Source of the DNA: Lachnospiraceae bacterium
GTDB taxonomy: Bacteria > Bacillota > Clostridia > Lachnospirales > Lachnospiraceae
NCBI GenBank assembly: GCA_024681795.1
Contig: JAILAD010000048.1
Span: 1 to 35,245, forward strand
Direction of reading: 5' to 3'
DNA length: 35,245 nucleotides
This document shows positions 8,360-16,561 of this stretch, in pieces. The notes under the pieces are model-generated. The model saw only the letters and a list, made by a program, of their open reading frames with translations. It did not search any database and had not been told where the DNA came from. Made by a program: the position numbers and the translations under genes. The stretch's first letter is position 1. Every line of letters begins with the position of its first letter.

Positions 8360-8419
8360 AAAATGAAAAAGAAATATTAAGAAGTAATCAATCCATTCAA
8401 ACTGAAGGAGCCTGAAAGT

Positions 8420-9511
8420 ATGAAATATGCATGGAAAGAAATCATGTTCGGGAAGAAAAAATACATCCTGATTGAACTTTTGCTCATCCTTCTGATGTTC
8501 ATGGTGCTTTTTTTGTCAGGACTTGCATCGGGACTCGGAAGAGCGGTGTCATCCTCGATAGATACCATGGATGCCGATGCTTTTGTCGTGGATGATTCGG
8601 CAGAGCAGATTATCACCGTATCTTCAGTCGAAAGCCGTGTGTTAAATGAACTGCTGGAAAAAAACGCAGATGCACAGCCGCTCGATATACAGAGAATGTA
8701 TATTGTTAAGGACCGGGATGACGAGAAGTTAAATATAACCTATTTTGCAATTACCCCGGGCAGCTTTATTGAACCCGAAACAACGGAGGGAACGGGGTTG
8801 GCGGAATCCGATGCCGAAGATCCGATTATTCTGGATGATGATTTCATGCTGGAAGGAATATCCCTCGGTGATAAAGTATATGATTCTTCCACCGATCTGG
8901 AGTTTACGGTGACAGGGTTTGCGGATGACAGGATGTACGGGCATACCTCGGTAGGTTATATCTCTACGGACAGTTATACCAAATTAAGAAAATCGCTGAA
9001 TCCCATGTATGAGCCTGTATATCACGCAATTGCAGTAAGGGGTGATGCGGAATACGATTTTAAAGGGAACAATCTGGAACTTGTTCCAAAGCAGGAGATC
9101 ATAGAGAACATTCCGTCATACTCTGCGGAACACATAACGATTACGATGATTGTGTGGCTGCTGGTAATCATATCTGCGGTCATCATAGGCATTTTTAATT
9201 ACATACTGACTCTTCAGAAGAAGAAGGAATTAGGGGTAATGAAGGCTATAGGTATGAGAAATTCCGAACTTGTGGGAATGCTGATAAGCGAGGTACTTAT
9301 CGTATCGGTAATAGCGGCGGTTTTTTCCCTTGTGCTTACATTCGGAATGGCAGCGGCGTTACCGGAAAAAATGCCTTTTTACCTTGAGGTACCGGGTGCC
9401 GTCACGGTGACAGTTGCTTTTGTACTGATATCGGTTCTGGGGAGTTTGTTGTCGGTGATTCATATTTTGCGTATCGACCCCAATATTGCAATAGGAGGTG
9501 GCGAAGAATGA
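8420..9511 (+). CDS. ABC transporter permease, FtsX/MacB (HrtB-like) type
   Basis: The 363-residue protein has the layout of MacB/FtsX-fold permeases. A first membrane helix at about residues 13-37 is followed by a large extracytoplasmic domain (about 40-235) and three helices near 240-265, 285-315 and 330-352. The segment LGVMKAIGMRNSELVGMLISE after the second helix is the coupling region typical of FtsX-type permeases. Small four-helix members of this kind include HrtB/DevC-like proteins that, with their ATPase, export haem, peptides or lipid-like substrates; the substrate here is not known. Start ATG 8420 follows AAGGAGCC. The gene overlaps the ATPase gene by four bases (ATGA), so the two are translated together. 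No sensor kinase or response regulator is adjacent, unlike many bacitracin-type systems. Confidence 0.85.
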   Translation: MKYAWKEIMFGKKKYILIELLLILLMFMVLFLSGLASGLGRAVSSSIDTMDADAFVVDDSAEQIITVSSVESRVLNELLEKNADAQPLDIQRMYIVKDRDDEKLNITYFAITPGSFIEPETTEGTGLAESDAEDPIILDDDFMLEGISLGDKVYDSSTDLEFTVTGFADDRMYGHTSVGYISTDSYTKLRKSLNPMYEPVYHAIAVRGDAEYDFKGNNLELVPKQEIIENIPSYSAEHITITMIVWLLVIISAVIIGIFNYILTLQKKKELGVMKAIGMRNSELVGMLISEVLIVSVIAAVFSLVLTFGMAAALPEKMPFYLEVPGAVTVTVAFVLISVLGSLLSVIHILRIDPNIAIGGGEE

Positions 9512-10176
9512 GTGAAACATTACTTGAACTGGTGGATATTACCAAGTCTTATCGTGATGGGGAAAGCAACAGGACGATATTAAACGGTGTAAATCTGAAA
9601 ATCGAAAAAGGAGAATTTGTGGCAATAGTCGGACCGTCAGGCTCAGGGAAAAGCACGTTTCTTTCCATTGCAGGGCTTCTGCTTACGCCGGACAGCGGCA
9701 GAATTCTGCTTGACGGTAATGATGTGACAAAGATATCGGGAAGCAGAAGGACAATGATTCGACGTAAATCCCTGGGATTTATTTTTCAGAGCCATAATCT
9801 TCTGCCGTATCTGAAAACCGAGGATCAGCTTGCCATTGTGCAGGAAAAGGAAGCAAGTGAAAGGATACATATCGATGATCTGCTGAATGAGCTTGATATA
9901 GCCGACTGCAGGGGCAAGTTCCCTTCACAGATGTCGGGCGGGGAAAAGCAGCGTGCAGCCATAGCAAGGGCATTTATCAACGATCCCGATATCATACTGG
10001 CAGATGAACCCACCGCCAGCCTTGATGCCGAACGAGGAAGAATTTCCGTGGAAATGATTCGAAACGAGGTGAAGAAGCGTAACAAGGCAGCGGTTATGGT
10101 GACACACGATACAAGAATACTGGACCTTACAGACCGCATTTACCGTATTGAGAATGGTCAGCTGGTGTGCGGATAA
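9508..10176 (+). CDS. ABC transporter ATP-binding protein (LolD/MacB/HrtA-like)
   Basis: This is the 222-residue ATPase partner of the preceding FtsX-type permease. Walker A is GPSGSGKST near residues 42-50. The Q-loop is FIFQSHNLLP, the signature is MSGGEKQRAAIARA near 142-155, Walker B plus D-loop is ILADEPTASLD near 165-175, and the H-loop is VTHDTR near 200. All catalytic residues are intact. Proteins of this class power extrusion by MacB-type mechanotransmission rather than by moving substrate through the membrane domain. The start overlaps the permease stop by four bases, with GGAGGTGG just before it. A terminator-like hairpin lies 120 bases downstream, but that hairpin may belong to the rho leader. 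Confidence 0.93.
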   Translation: MSETLLELVDITKSYRDGESNRTILNGVNLKIEKGEFVAIVGPSGSGKSTFLSIAGLLLTPDSGRILLDGNDVTKISGSRRTMIRRKSLGFIFQSHNLLPYLKTEDQLAIVQEKEASERIHIDDLLNELDIADCRGKFPSQMSGGEKQRAAIARAFINDPDIILADEPTASLDAERGRISVEMIRNEVKKRNKAAVMVTHDTRILDLTDRIYRIENGQLVCG

Positions 10177-10189
10177 AAGTATTTTGTGA

Positions 10190-10218
10190 TTTACTTTTCG
10201 AATTCATTGGTTTATACT
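10190..10218 (+). promoter_or_regulatory. Candidate promoter of the rho leader RNA
   Basis: TTTACT (10190-10195), a 17-bp spacer and TATACT (10213-10218) form a plausible sigma-A promoter starting near 10225. That is exactly where the structured leader segment begins. Confidence 0.5.
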
Positions 10219-10221
10219 ATT

Positions 10222-10316
10222 AAAGGCTGAGCGATTCAGCTGTCTAATTACGGCAACAGTCAGAAATACGGGTGCGCGTCATTAGTGTACCGCGGGCTGC
10301 GAAGCAGCCCTTTCTT
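10222..10316 (+). ncRNA. Structured leader or small RNA upstream of rho
   Basis: Between the ABC operon and rho lies a compact run of pairing segments. GCTGA (10226-10230) pairs with TCAGC (10236-10240). A longer hairpin pairs CTAAT, ACG and GCA (10244-10255) with TGC, CGT and ATTAG (10273-10285), broken by one mismatch and one bulge. The final terminator hairpin is at 10294-10310. AAAGGCTG (10222-10229) could instead pair with the 3' arm and T-tract of the terminator, which would be an antiterminator arrangement. I could not match it to any riboswitch class I know. It may be a leader that controls rho or a free-standing RNA of about 90 bases. Confidence 0.4.
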
Positions 10317-10317
10317 C
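10294..10317 (+). terminator. Terminator hairpin before rho
   Basis: GGGCTGC (10294-10300) pairs with GCAGCCC (10304-10310) around a GAA loop, followed by TTTCTTCT. The stem is very stable; the T-tract is interrupted by C, so termination may be partial or conditional. It could end the ABC exporter transcript or attenuate transcription into rho. Confidence 0.7.
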
Positions 10318-10398
10318 TAAATTCCCGGAGGACAGAATAACAGCTGAGATTTCAAAGGAATCCGTTGAGAGACAGACTGGTTTTATAAGGAGAACAGT

Positions 10399-11922
10399 AT
10401 GGAAAACAAGTGGGAAACACTTAAACTGGCAGATTTACGTGATATTGCAAAAAAAATCGGCGTAAAGGGTGCTTCTTCCATGAAGAAAGAGGAACTTGTC
10501 ACACTGCTTACGGAAGAGGAAAAGAAAAATATGGCAGCGAAAACGGATGCTCCCGAAAATGCAGGAAAGCAGCCGGAAGAGGCCACCGTGAAAAAGCGTG
10601 AACCGCAAAAACGTTCCCCGGAAAAGAATGTGCCGGAAAAGACTTCCGCAGAGAAGAACAGTGCTGAAAAGAGTACTCAGGAAAAGAGTATTACTGAAAA
10701 GAATGCTCCGGAAAAAAATGCACCTGAGAAGACTATTTTAACGGATAAACCGGTGGAGAAGAAAGAATCCGGTGAAGAGGAGATGGCGGAACTCGACAGT
10801 AAAATTCCCGCTTGCGGAATTTTAGAGGTTATGCCGGACGGGTTCGGATTTATTCGCTGTGAGAATTATCTTCCCGGTGAGCATGATGTTTATGTGGCAC
10901 CCGGTCAGATTCGTAAATTTGGCTTAAAGACCGGAGATATTATTGAAGGAAGTACGAAAATCAAAACGGAGAAAGAAAAATTCTCGGCTTTGCTTTTTGT
11001 CAAAAAGATTAACGGATATTCTCCGGAAGAAGCAATCAGGCGGGCAAATTTTGAGGACATGACTCCGATTTTCCCGGATGAGAAGATTCATCTGGATATT
11101 CCGGGAGCACCGGTATCCATGAGAATCATGGATCTGATTTCTCCGGTCGGCAAAGGACAGAGAGGCATGATCGTATCCCCTCCGAAAGCCGGCAAGACCA
11201 CGCTTCTTAAGGCGGTTGCAAAGTGTGTCAAATATTCCAATCCGGATATGCACATGATTATTCTTTTAATTGACGAGCGTCCCGAGGAAGTTACGGATAT
11301 CAAGGAAGCCATTATGGGACCGAATGTGGAGGTGATTTATTCCACCTTCGATGAAACCCCGGAACATCATAAGAGAGTTGCGGAGATGGTAATAGAGCGT
11401 GCGAAGAGGCTGGTAGAACACAAAAAGGATGTCATCATTCTGCTTGACAGCATCACGCGTCTGACGCGTGCCTATAACCAGGTAATACCGCCCAGCGGAC
11501 GTACCCTTTCCGGTGGTCTCGATCCTGCGGCACTTCATATGCCGAAGCGTTTCTTCGGTGCGGCAAGAAACATGAGAGAGGGCGGAAGTCTTACAATTCT
11601 TGCAACGGCGCTTGTGGAGACGGGCTCCAAGATGGATGATGTGGTATACGAGGAGTTTAAGGGAACCGGTAACATGGAAATGGTTCTCGACCGGAAACTG
11701 TCCGAAAAGAGAGTATTCCCCGCAATTGACATTCCGAAGTCCGGAACCAGAAGGGAAGATCTTCTGTTAACGCCGGATGAACTTGAGGCAATCAATATTT
11801 TAAGGAAGGCATTTAACGGCCTGAAACCGGAAGAGGCAGCCGACAAAGCCATTGATTTGTTCTCCAGAACCCGCAATAACAGGGAGTTTTCGGACATGGT
11901 GAAAAAACTGAAGTGGTTTTAA
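10399..11922 (+). CDS. rho: Transcription termination factor Rho with charged N-terminal insert
   Basis: Rho is the hexameric RNA helicase that ends transcription and suppresses antisense RNA. The 507-residue product has a Rho_N SAP-like segment (about 1-45), then a long low-complexity insert (about 46-130), the cold-shock-like RNA-binding domain with DGFGFIR near 145, and the RecA-like ATPase core. Walker A is PPKAGKTT, with the lysine at 266. Walker B is VIILLDSITR, and the Q-loop and R-loop regions follow. The insert contains eight five-residue units of the form x-EK-x-x (residues 74-113). Its Lys, Glu, Pro and Ala content predicts disorder. E. coli Rho is 419 residues, so the insert accounts for nearly all the extra length. 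Start ATG 10399 follows AAGGAG. A structured leader with a terminator hairpin precedes it, which hints at control by attenuation. Confidence 0.97.
   Translation: MENKWETLKLADLRDIAKKIGVKGASSMKKEELVTLLTEEEKKNMAAKTDAPENAGKQPEEATVKKREPQKRSPEKNVPEKTSAEKNSAEKSTQEKSITEKNAPEKNAPEKTILTDKPVEKKESGEEEMAELDSKIPACGILEVMPDGFGFIRCENYLPGEHDVYVAPGQIRKFGLKTGDIIEGSTKIKTEKEKFSALLFVKKINGYSPEEAIRRANFEDMTPIFPDEKIHLDIPGAPVSMRIMDLISPVGKGQRGMIVSPPKAGKTTLLKAVAKCVKYSNPDMHMIILLIDERPEEVTDIKEAIMGPNVEVIYSTFDETPEHHKRVAEMVIERAKRLVEHKKDVIILLDSITRLTRAYNQVIPPSGRTLSGGLDPAALHMPKRFFGAARNMREGGSLTILATALVETGSKMDDVVYEEFKGTGNMEMVLDRKLSEKRVFPAIDIPKSGTRREDLLLTPDELEAINILRKAFNGLKPEEAADKAIDLFSRTRNNREFSDMVKKLKWF
10618..10737 (+). repeat. Eight pentapeptide-coding repeats inside rho
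   Basis: This stretch encodes eight tandem five-residue units, each with Glu-Lys at positions 2-3 (first residue Pro, Ala, Gln or Thr). The DNA units of 15 bases are degenerate at third positions (GAA/GAG, AAA/AAG), so selection appears to act on the peptide rather than this being a fresh DNA duplication. Confidence 0.85.
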
Positions 11923-11932
11923 TAAATTTTTC

Positions 11933-11961
11933 TTGCACATGCAGACACAACGTGTTATAAT
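11933..11961 (+). promoter_or_regulatory. Promoter of rpmE, TTGCAC-17-TATAAT
   Basis: TTGCAC (11933-11938) and a perfect TATAAT (11956-11961) are separated by 17 bp, 57 bases before the L31 start codon. A strong promoter is expected for a ribosomal protein gene. Confidence 0.8.
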
Positions 11962-12017
11962 CAATAAGCTGTCATAAAAGCATAATAAGGTTTAAAAGAC
12001 ATAGAGAGGTGAAAATA

Positions 12018-12224
12018 ATGAAAGAAGGAATCCATCCTGAGTACTATCAGGCAACCGTTACCTGCAACTGCGGTAATACATTCGTAACCGGTTCGACCAA
12101 GAAAGACATTCACGTAGAAGTTTGCTCCAAATGTCATTCATTCTATACCGGTCAGCAGAAAGCTGCAGCAGCAAGAGGACGTATTGACAAGTTCAATAAG
12201 AAATACGGTGTAGAAAGCAAATAA
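12018..12224 (+). CDS. rpmE: 50S ribosomal protein L31 (zinc-binding type)
   Basis: The 68-residue L31 bridges the 50S central protuberance and the 30S head. The opening MKEGIHPEY is the family's usual start. Four cysteines, C16 and C18 (CNCG) and C36 and C39 (CSKC), show the zinc-binding 'C+' form, which in several bacteria is replaced by a zinc-free paralogue under zinc starvation. The ATG at 12018 follows GAGGTG by seven bases; an in-frame GTG at 12009 falls inside that RBS and is rejected. It has its own strong promoter and terminator, although it sits between rho and the DUF1385-prmC-prfA group, an order conserved in Clostridia. Confidence 0.97.
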   Translation: MKEGIHPEYYQATVTCNCGNTFVTGSTKKDIHVEVCSKCHSFYTGQQKAAAARGRIDKFNKKYGVESK

Positions 12225-12229
12225 TCAGG

Positions 12230-12263
12230 AAAAGGTTGGGGCCCGAAACCTCAACCTTTTTTT
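12230..12263 (+). terminator. Rho-independent terminator after rpmE
   Basis: A 12-bp stem (12230-12241 with 12249-12260, one G-U pair) with a 7-base loop runs into seven T. It ends the rpmE transcript, though read-through into the DUF1385 gene 36 bases later is possible because I see no separate promoter there. Confidence 0.9.
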
Positions 12264-12298
12264 CATTACATCCTGTTTTTGCGATAAGGGATAAATAA

Positions 12299-13375
12299 AT
12301 GGCAACAAAGTCAAAGAGTAAGAAAAAAAGAAAAGCGAAATATTCCGGAATCGGCGGACAGGCCGTTATGGAAGGAATCATGATGCGAAACAACGACCGC
12401 TATGCGGTTGCGGTTCGCAAACCGGACAAGCAGATTGAAGTGGTTCTGGCGGATTGTGCGGATGAAAAGAATTTAAAAGGAATCCGCAAGGTTCCCTTTA
12501 TTCGCGGTATTTTTGCTTTTGTCGATTCGCTGCGTCTTGGAATGAAGACTCTTTCTCTTTCTGCGGAGTATTACGTGGGAGATGAAGAGGAAGAGACCGG
12601 TTTTGACCGTTTCATGACAAAGCTGTTCGGAAATAAGGCGGAAAGCATTGTGAATGCATTTACGATTCTTTTTGCCCTCCTGCTTGCAATCGGGCTGTTC
12701 TTTGTAACTCCTGCACTGATTTCGCATTTTGTCCTGGAGAGATTTATTGCGAATCAGTCTTTGATTATCATTCTTGAAGGTCTTGTCAGAATTCTGATCT
12801 TTGTTCTCTATATCCTTCTTATTTCTCTTTCGAAGGATATAAAGCGAACCTTTATGTATCATGGTGCGGAGCATAAATGTATTAACTGCGTGGAAAACGG
12901 AAAACCGTTAAACGTAAAGAATGTAATGCGTTCCTCCAGACGTCACAGACGCTGCGGAACCAGTTTTATTCTTTTTATCATGATGATTTCCATCGTGCTG
13001 TTTTTCTTTATCCGCGTGGATTCTCCTTTTTTAAGACTCGGAATCCGTGTATTGATGATTCCGGTTATTGCGGGAATCTCCTATGAAGTGCTTCGCGCAA
13101 TGGGAAAATACGACAACTGGTTTACAAGAGTGGTTTCCGCACCGGGACTCTGGTTTCAGTCTCTGACCACCAAAGAGCCGGACAAGGATATGGCGGAAGT
13201 TGCAATTAAAGCGGTGGAAGCGGTTTTTGACTGGAAGGAATATTTAAAAGAAAATTTCGGCTATGTACCTTCCGGTGAGGAAGAAGGCTGGCTTGATGAC
13301 GATGAGGATGCGGAGATGGATGCCGAAACCATGGAAGCGCTCATGAACGAAGTGGACCGGGCAAGCAATCGGTAA
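12299..13375 (+). CDS. DUF1385 family membrane protein (YqhQ-like)
   Basis: The 358-residue protein matches DUF1385, which includes Bacillus YqhQ; the biochemical role is not established. The conserved N-terminal stretch GIGGQAVMEGIMMR at about residues 19-32 is the family signature. Membrane segments are visible near 117-142, 155-180, 215-240 and possibly 245-265. A cytoplasmic EHKC motif, with more Cys and His at about 190-220 (INCVEN, HRRCGTSF), could bind metal. The C-terminus is acidic. The gene lies one base before prmC and starts an apparent DUF1385-prmC-prfA operon, a linkage widespread in Clostridia. This suggests a tie to translation but does not prove it. Start ATG 12299 follows AAGGGA. 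Confidence 0.88.
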   Translation: MATKSKSKKKRKAKYSGIGGQAVMEGIMMRNNDRYAVAVRKPDKQIEVVLADCADEKNLKGIRKVPFIRGIFAFVDSLRLGMKTLSLSAEYYVGDEEEETGFDRFMTKLFGNKAESIVNAFTILFALLLAIGLFFVTPALISHFVLERFIANQSLIIILEGLVRILIFVLYILLISLSKDIKRTFMYHGAEHKCINCVENGKPLNVKNVMRSSRRHRRCGTSFILFIMMISIVLFFFIRVDSPFLRLGIRVLMIPVIAGISYEVLRAMGKYDNWFTRVVSAPGLWFQSLTTKEPDKDMAEVAIKAVEAVFDWKEYLKENFGYVPSGEEEGWLDDDEDAEMDAETMEALMNEVDRASNR

Positions 13376-13376
13376 A

Positions 13377-14213
13377 ATGAGATATATCGATTTGTATAAA
13401 AACAGTGTAAAACGTCTGGAAGAAAGTGGCGTAAGAGAAGCCGGGCTTGATGCAAGGCTTCTTTTGGAGTCTGTCTGCAAAACGGACAGAACCGTTTTAT
13501 ATGCGCATCCCGAACGGGAAGTGACACCGGAGGAGGAAAAGACATTTGAGGCTTTTCTTTCAAGACGGGAAAAGAGAGAGCCTCTCCAGTATATCCTCGG
13601 GGAGCAGGAATTCATGGGGCTTTCTTTCAAAACGGAACCGGACACCCTTATTCCGAGACAGGATACGGAAACCCTGGTGGAAGATGCAATGAAGGATCTG
13701 CATGACGGAATGGAGATTCTGGATGTGTGCTGCGGAACGGGATGTATTCTGCTTTCCCTGCTTCATTACAGCAATGACTGCAGAGGGACGGGAGTGGACT
13801 TAAGTGAAAAAGCCGTGGAACTGTCCCGCAAAAATGCGGAACTTCTCGGACTTTCCGAATCGGCGGATTTTCTGGTATCGGATATGTTTTCCGGGGTAAC
13901 CGGAAAGTATGACAGAATCGTTTCAAATCCGCCCTATATTCCCACGAAAGTAATCGGAACACTGGATCCGGAAGTCCGGGATTTTGAGCCGGAAAGGGCG
14001 CTGGACGGAGGAGAGGACGGCCTGGATTTTTATAAAATCCTTGCCGGTAAGGCAAAAGAATATTTAAAGCGGGACGGCATTATCTACATGGAAATCGGAT
14101 ATGACCAGGGACCCGCGGTACGGGATTTGTTTATGAAAGAGGGATATAAAAACGTGGAAGTTTTAAAAGACCTGGCCGGACTCGACAGAGTTGTCAGAGC
14201 GCATTTTTATTAG
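13377..14213 (+). CDS. prmC: Peptide chain release factor N5-glutamine methyltransferase
   Basis: PrmC (HemK) methylates the glutamine of the GGQ motif in release factors RF1 and RF2, using S-adenosylmethionine, and so raises termination efficiency. The 278-residue product has a helical N-domain (about 1-80) that docks on the release factor and a Rossmann methyltransferase core. The SAM-binding loop is DVCCGTG at 116-122 and the catalytic NPPY motif is at 184-187. It follows the DUF1385 gene after one base and has no clear RBS of its own, so translation is probably coupled. Its substrate RF1 is encoded 52 bases downstream, the classical prmC-prfA linkage, though the usual order is reversed here. 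Confidence 0.95.
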   Translation: MRYIDLYKNSVKRLEESGVREAGLDARLLLESVCKTDRTVLYAHPEREVTPEEEKTFEAFLSRREKREPLQYILGEQEFMGLSFKTEPDTLIPRQDTETLVEDAMKDLHDGMEILDVCCGTGCILLSLLHYSNDCRGTGVDLSEKAVELSRKNAELLGLSESADFLVSDMFSGVTGKYDRIVSNPPYIPTKVIGTLDPEVRDFEPERALDGGEDGLDFYKILAGKAKEYLKRDGIIYMEIGYDQGPAVRDLFMKEGYKNVEVLKDLAGLDRVVRAHFY

Positions 14214-14265
14214 CAGGTCTGATAAAGATGCAGACGGATTTGTTGATGACAGGTGAGGTGAGAAT

Positions 14266-15345
14266 ATGTTTGATAAATTGGAAGATCTGGTACACCGTTA
14301 TGAAGATTTGATGCTTGAACTGCAGTCTCCGGATGTTGCGAACGATACGGGACGGTTTCGGAAACTGATGAAAGAGCAAAGCGACCTGGCTCCCATTGTG
14401 GAAGCATATACGGGATATAAAAAAGCAAAACAGGATATCGAAGATTCCCTTTCCATGCTTGAGTCCGAATCGGATGAAGAGATGAGGGAGATGCTGAAGG
14501 AAGAACTTTCCGATGCAAAGAAAAAAGCGGAAGATCTGGAGCAGGAATTAAAAATTTTACTCCTTCCGAAAGATCCGAACGATGAAAAGAACGTAATCGT
14601 GGAAATCAGAGCGGGTGCAGGCGGTGAGGAAGCGGCATTGTTTGCTGCGGAGCTTTACCGTATGTATGTCCATTTTGCGGAAGAACATCATTGGAAGATA
14701 GAGACAATTAATGCGGAAGATACCGGAATCGGCGGCATGAAGGAAGTGGAGTTCATGATTGACGGAAACGGGGCTTATTCCGTAATGAAATACGAAAGCG
14801 GGGTTCATCGTGTACAGCGTGTTCCGGAGACCGAGTCGGGCGGAAGAATCCATACATCCACCGCAAGTGTGGCGGTTATGCCGGAAGCGGAGGAAGTGGA
14901 CGTAGTCATTGACGATAACGATATCCGTATCGATGTCATGCGTGCTTCGGGCTGCGGCGGACAGTGTGTCAATACGACCGACTCTGCGGTTCGTTTAACC
15001 CATATGCCGACCGGTATCGTTATTTATTCCCAGACGGAGAAATCGCAGATTCAGAATAAGGCAAAAGCATTTGCCCTTCTTCGTGCGAAACTATACGATC
15101 TGGAACAGCAGAAAAAACACGATGCGGAAGCGGAACTTCGCCGTTCCCAGGTAGGTACGGGAGACAGAAGTGAGAAAATCAGAACCTATAATTTCCCGCA
15201 GGGAAGAGTGACCGATCACAGAATCGGCCTGACGCTTTACAAACTGGATAAAATCATGAACGGAGACATCCAGGAAATCATCGATGCATGTATTGCAGCG
15301 GACCAGGCTGCAAAACTGCTTAAGATGAACGAGAGCGGATATTAA
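14266..15345 (+). CDS. prfA: Peptide chain release factor 1
   Basis: RF1 reads UAA and UAG stop codons and releases the finished peptide. The 359-residue product is full length. The tripeptide that reads the stop codon is PET at 187-189 (PxT class, which marks RF1 rather than RF2) and the catalytic GGQ is at 231-233. GGQ is flanked by Cys on both sides (C230 and C234), whereas many RF1 proteins have Ala or Asn before it and His after it. Start ATG 14266 follows GAGGTGAG. It is the last gene of the operon and its stop overlaps the convergent AraC gene's stop by four bases, with no hairpin terminator between the two. Confidence 0.97.
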   Translation: MFDKLEDLVHRYEDLMLELQSPDVANDTGRFRKLMKEQSDLAPIVEAYTGYKKAKQDIEDSLSMLESESDEEMREMLKEELSDAKKKAEDLEQELKILLLPKDPNDEKNVIVEIRAGAGGEEAALFAAELYRMYVHFAEEHHWKIETINAEDTGIGGMKEVEFMIDGNGAYSVMKYESGVHRVQRVPETESGGRIHTSTASVAVMPEAEEVDVVIDDNDIRIDVMRASGCGGQCVNTTDSAVRLTHMPTGIVIYSQTEKSQIQNKAKAFALLRAKLYDLEQQKKHDAEAELRRSQVGTGDRSEKIRTYNFPQGRVTDHRIGLTLYKLDKIMNGDIQEIIDACIAADQAAKLLKMNESGY

Positions 15346-16304
15346 ATATGAGACAGTGACAGACCGAAAGTTCCGAGGCTGTCACGGTGTTCGGTTTTCG
15401 CCATCTTACGGTACTGCGTGGGAGTGCAGCCGAAGTATTCGCGGAACCGCTTATTGAAATAACTGGTATTATTAAATCCGACACTGATTGCAAGCTCTGA
15501 AATCGGGATCGGATTTTTTAAATTCCGCTGAATAATATCGGCGGCTTTTAAAATGCGGTAGTGCATCAGGTACTCAAACGGAGTCATGTTAACCGCGCGG
15601 TTAAAGCAACGGCAGCATTCACTTTTGCTGACATGAATGGAGCCGGCGATGTCATCCAGGGTAATCGGGTCGGGGTAGTTCTGCTCGATAAATACAATGG
15701 CATCCTTAATGCGAATTTCATCCGCAGTCATGGAACGTTTCGGTGTTTCCGCAATTTTGTCCGGCTGGGACAGCGTGGCTTTGGATAAAAACAGAAGCCA
15801 GAGCTGACAGATTAAACTCTGCGTTTGAAGTTCGTAACCGAATTCCTTTTGAAGATTGGCATAAATGATATCCTCCAGATAGGAGATTACGCCGCGGTCC
15901 CACCGTTCCTTCGGATTAAATACAAGGAATTTAAATTTCGGATCGTCCAAAACCGGTTTTAAATAGTTGTTGGAAACCGAAGAATCCTGCACCGGAAACA
16001 GCAGGGAGGGGGAGAAAATCAGGGACATAATCACGCATTTGCCGTCATCCCCGTCCTCGATGGAATGCATGATGTTCCGGTTGATAAAAACGGCCTGTCC
16101 CTCTCTGATAAGCTGTGTATGTTCTCCGATCCGGTATTTTGCACAGCCTTCCTTTACAAGATCGATTTCAATCTCGGTATGCCAGTGCCAGCGGACGTGT
16201 TCCATAAACATTTCACCCGGCTCCACATAGTAGACACCGAGCGGATAATCTTTATTTTCATGTTCCACGATTTCCTGTAAGGATTCGTAAGCATTATCGG
16301 ACAT
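15342..16304 (-). CDS. AraC-family transcriptional regulator with cupin sensor domain
   Basis: The 320-residue protein has an N-terminal cupin-like ligand domain (about 20-110), with the metal/sugar-pocket pattern WHWHTEIEI near residues 38-46. A linker follows, then a C-terminal AraC double helix-turn-helix (about 195-305) with the usual [26 protein letters not shown] second motif. Regulators of this form usually respond to sugars or sugar derivatives. The start at 16304 follows AGGAGG on the minus strand. It is divergent from pyruvate kinase with promoters back to back, so it may control pyk as well as itself. Two TCGAAC-x-GT direct repeats 20 bp apart lie in its leader and could be its own operator. 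Confidence 0.9.
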   Translation of the reverse strand: MSDNAYESLQEIVEHENKDYPLGVYYVEPGEMFMEHVRWHWHTEIEIDLVKEGCAKYRIGEHTQLIREGQAVFINRNIMHSIEDGDDGKCVIMSLIFSPSLLFPVQDSSVSNNYLKPVLDDPKFKFLVFNPKERWDRGVISYLEDIIYANLQKEFGYELQTQSLICQLWLLFLSKATLSQPDKIAETPKRSMTADEIRIKDAIVFIEQNYPDPITLDDIAGSIHVSKSECCRCFNRAVNMTPFEYLMHYRILKAADIIQRNLKNPIPISELAISVGFNNTSYFNKRFREYFGCTPTQYRKMAKTEHRDSLGTFGLSLSHI

Positions 16305-16328
16305 TTCATTTCCTCCTGAAAAACGATT

Positions 16329-16357
16329 TCGAACAGTTCCGGAGTTTGTCGAACTGT
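16329..16357. promoter_or_regulatory. Candidate AraC-type operator in the leader
   Basis: TCGAAC is followed by AGT at 16329-16337 and TCGAAC by TGT at 16349-16357, exactly 20 bp apart, as expected of direct half-sites read by a double helix-turn-helix protein. The same segment also has an inverted pair, ACAGTTC (16333-16339) and GAACTGT (16351-16357). It lies after the predicted start of the AraC gene transcript, so binding would repress that gene. Confidence 0.4.
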
Positions 16358-16373
16358 ATCAGGATACGTCAGT

Positions 16374-16402
16374 ATTATAGCAATTTTTAGACATTTCCAC
16401 AA
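16374..16402 (-). promoter_or_regulatory. Promoter of the AraC regulator gene
   Basis: On the minus strand TTGTGG (16402-16397), a 17-bp spacer and TATAAT (16379-16374), preceded by TGC, form an extended -10 promoter. Its -35 box abuts that of pyk. Confidence 0.65.
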
Positions 16403-16430
16403 TTGCGAATGAAGGGATTTTATGTATAAT
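16403..16430 (+). promoter_or_regulatory. Promoter of pyk, TTGCGA-16-TATAAT
   Basis: TTGCGA (16403-16408) and TATAAT (16425-16430) with a 16-bp spacer. The leader of about 125 bases contains CTGATT and AATCAG segments that can pair, just after 16460. Confidence 0.65.
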
Positions 16431-16561
16431 TAATATGTATGATTACGGCCTGAAACATCGTTGACTGATTATCGCAGGAATGCTGAATCAGACGAATCGT
16501 CGCGGTAACAGGTATTCGAAACGGGAAATATTTGAAATAAAGGAAAAAGGGAGGAAACCCT

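Noticed and set aside
10222..10316. Known riboswitch (c-di-GMP, fluoride, guanidine, ZTP, preQ1) before rho
   Set aside because: None of the conserved cores of these classes as I remember them is present, so I leave it as an unclassified structured leader.
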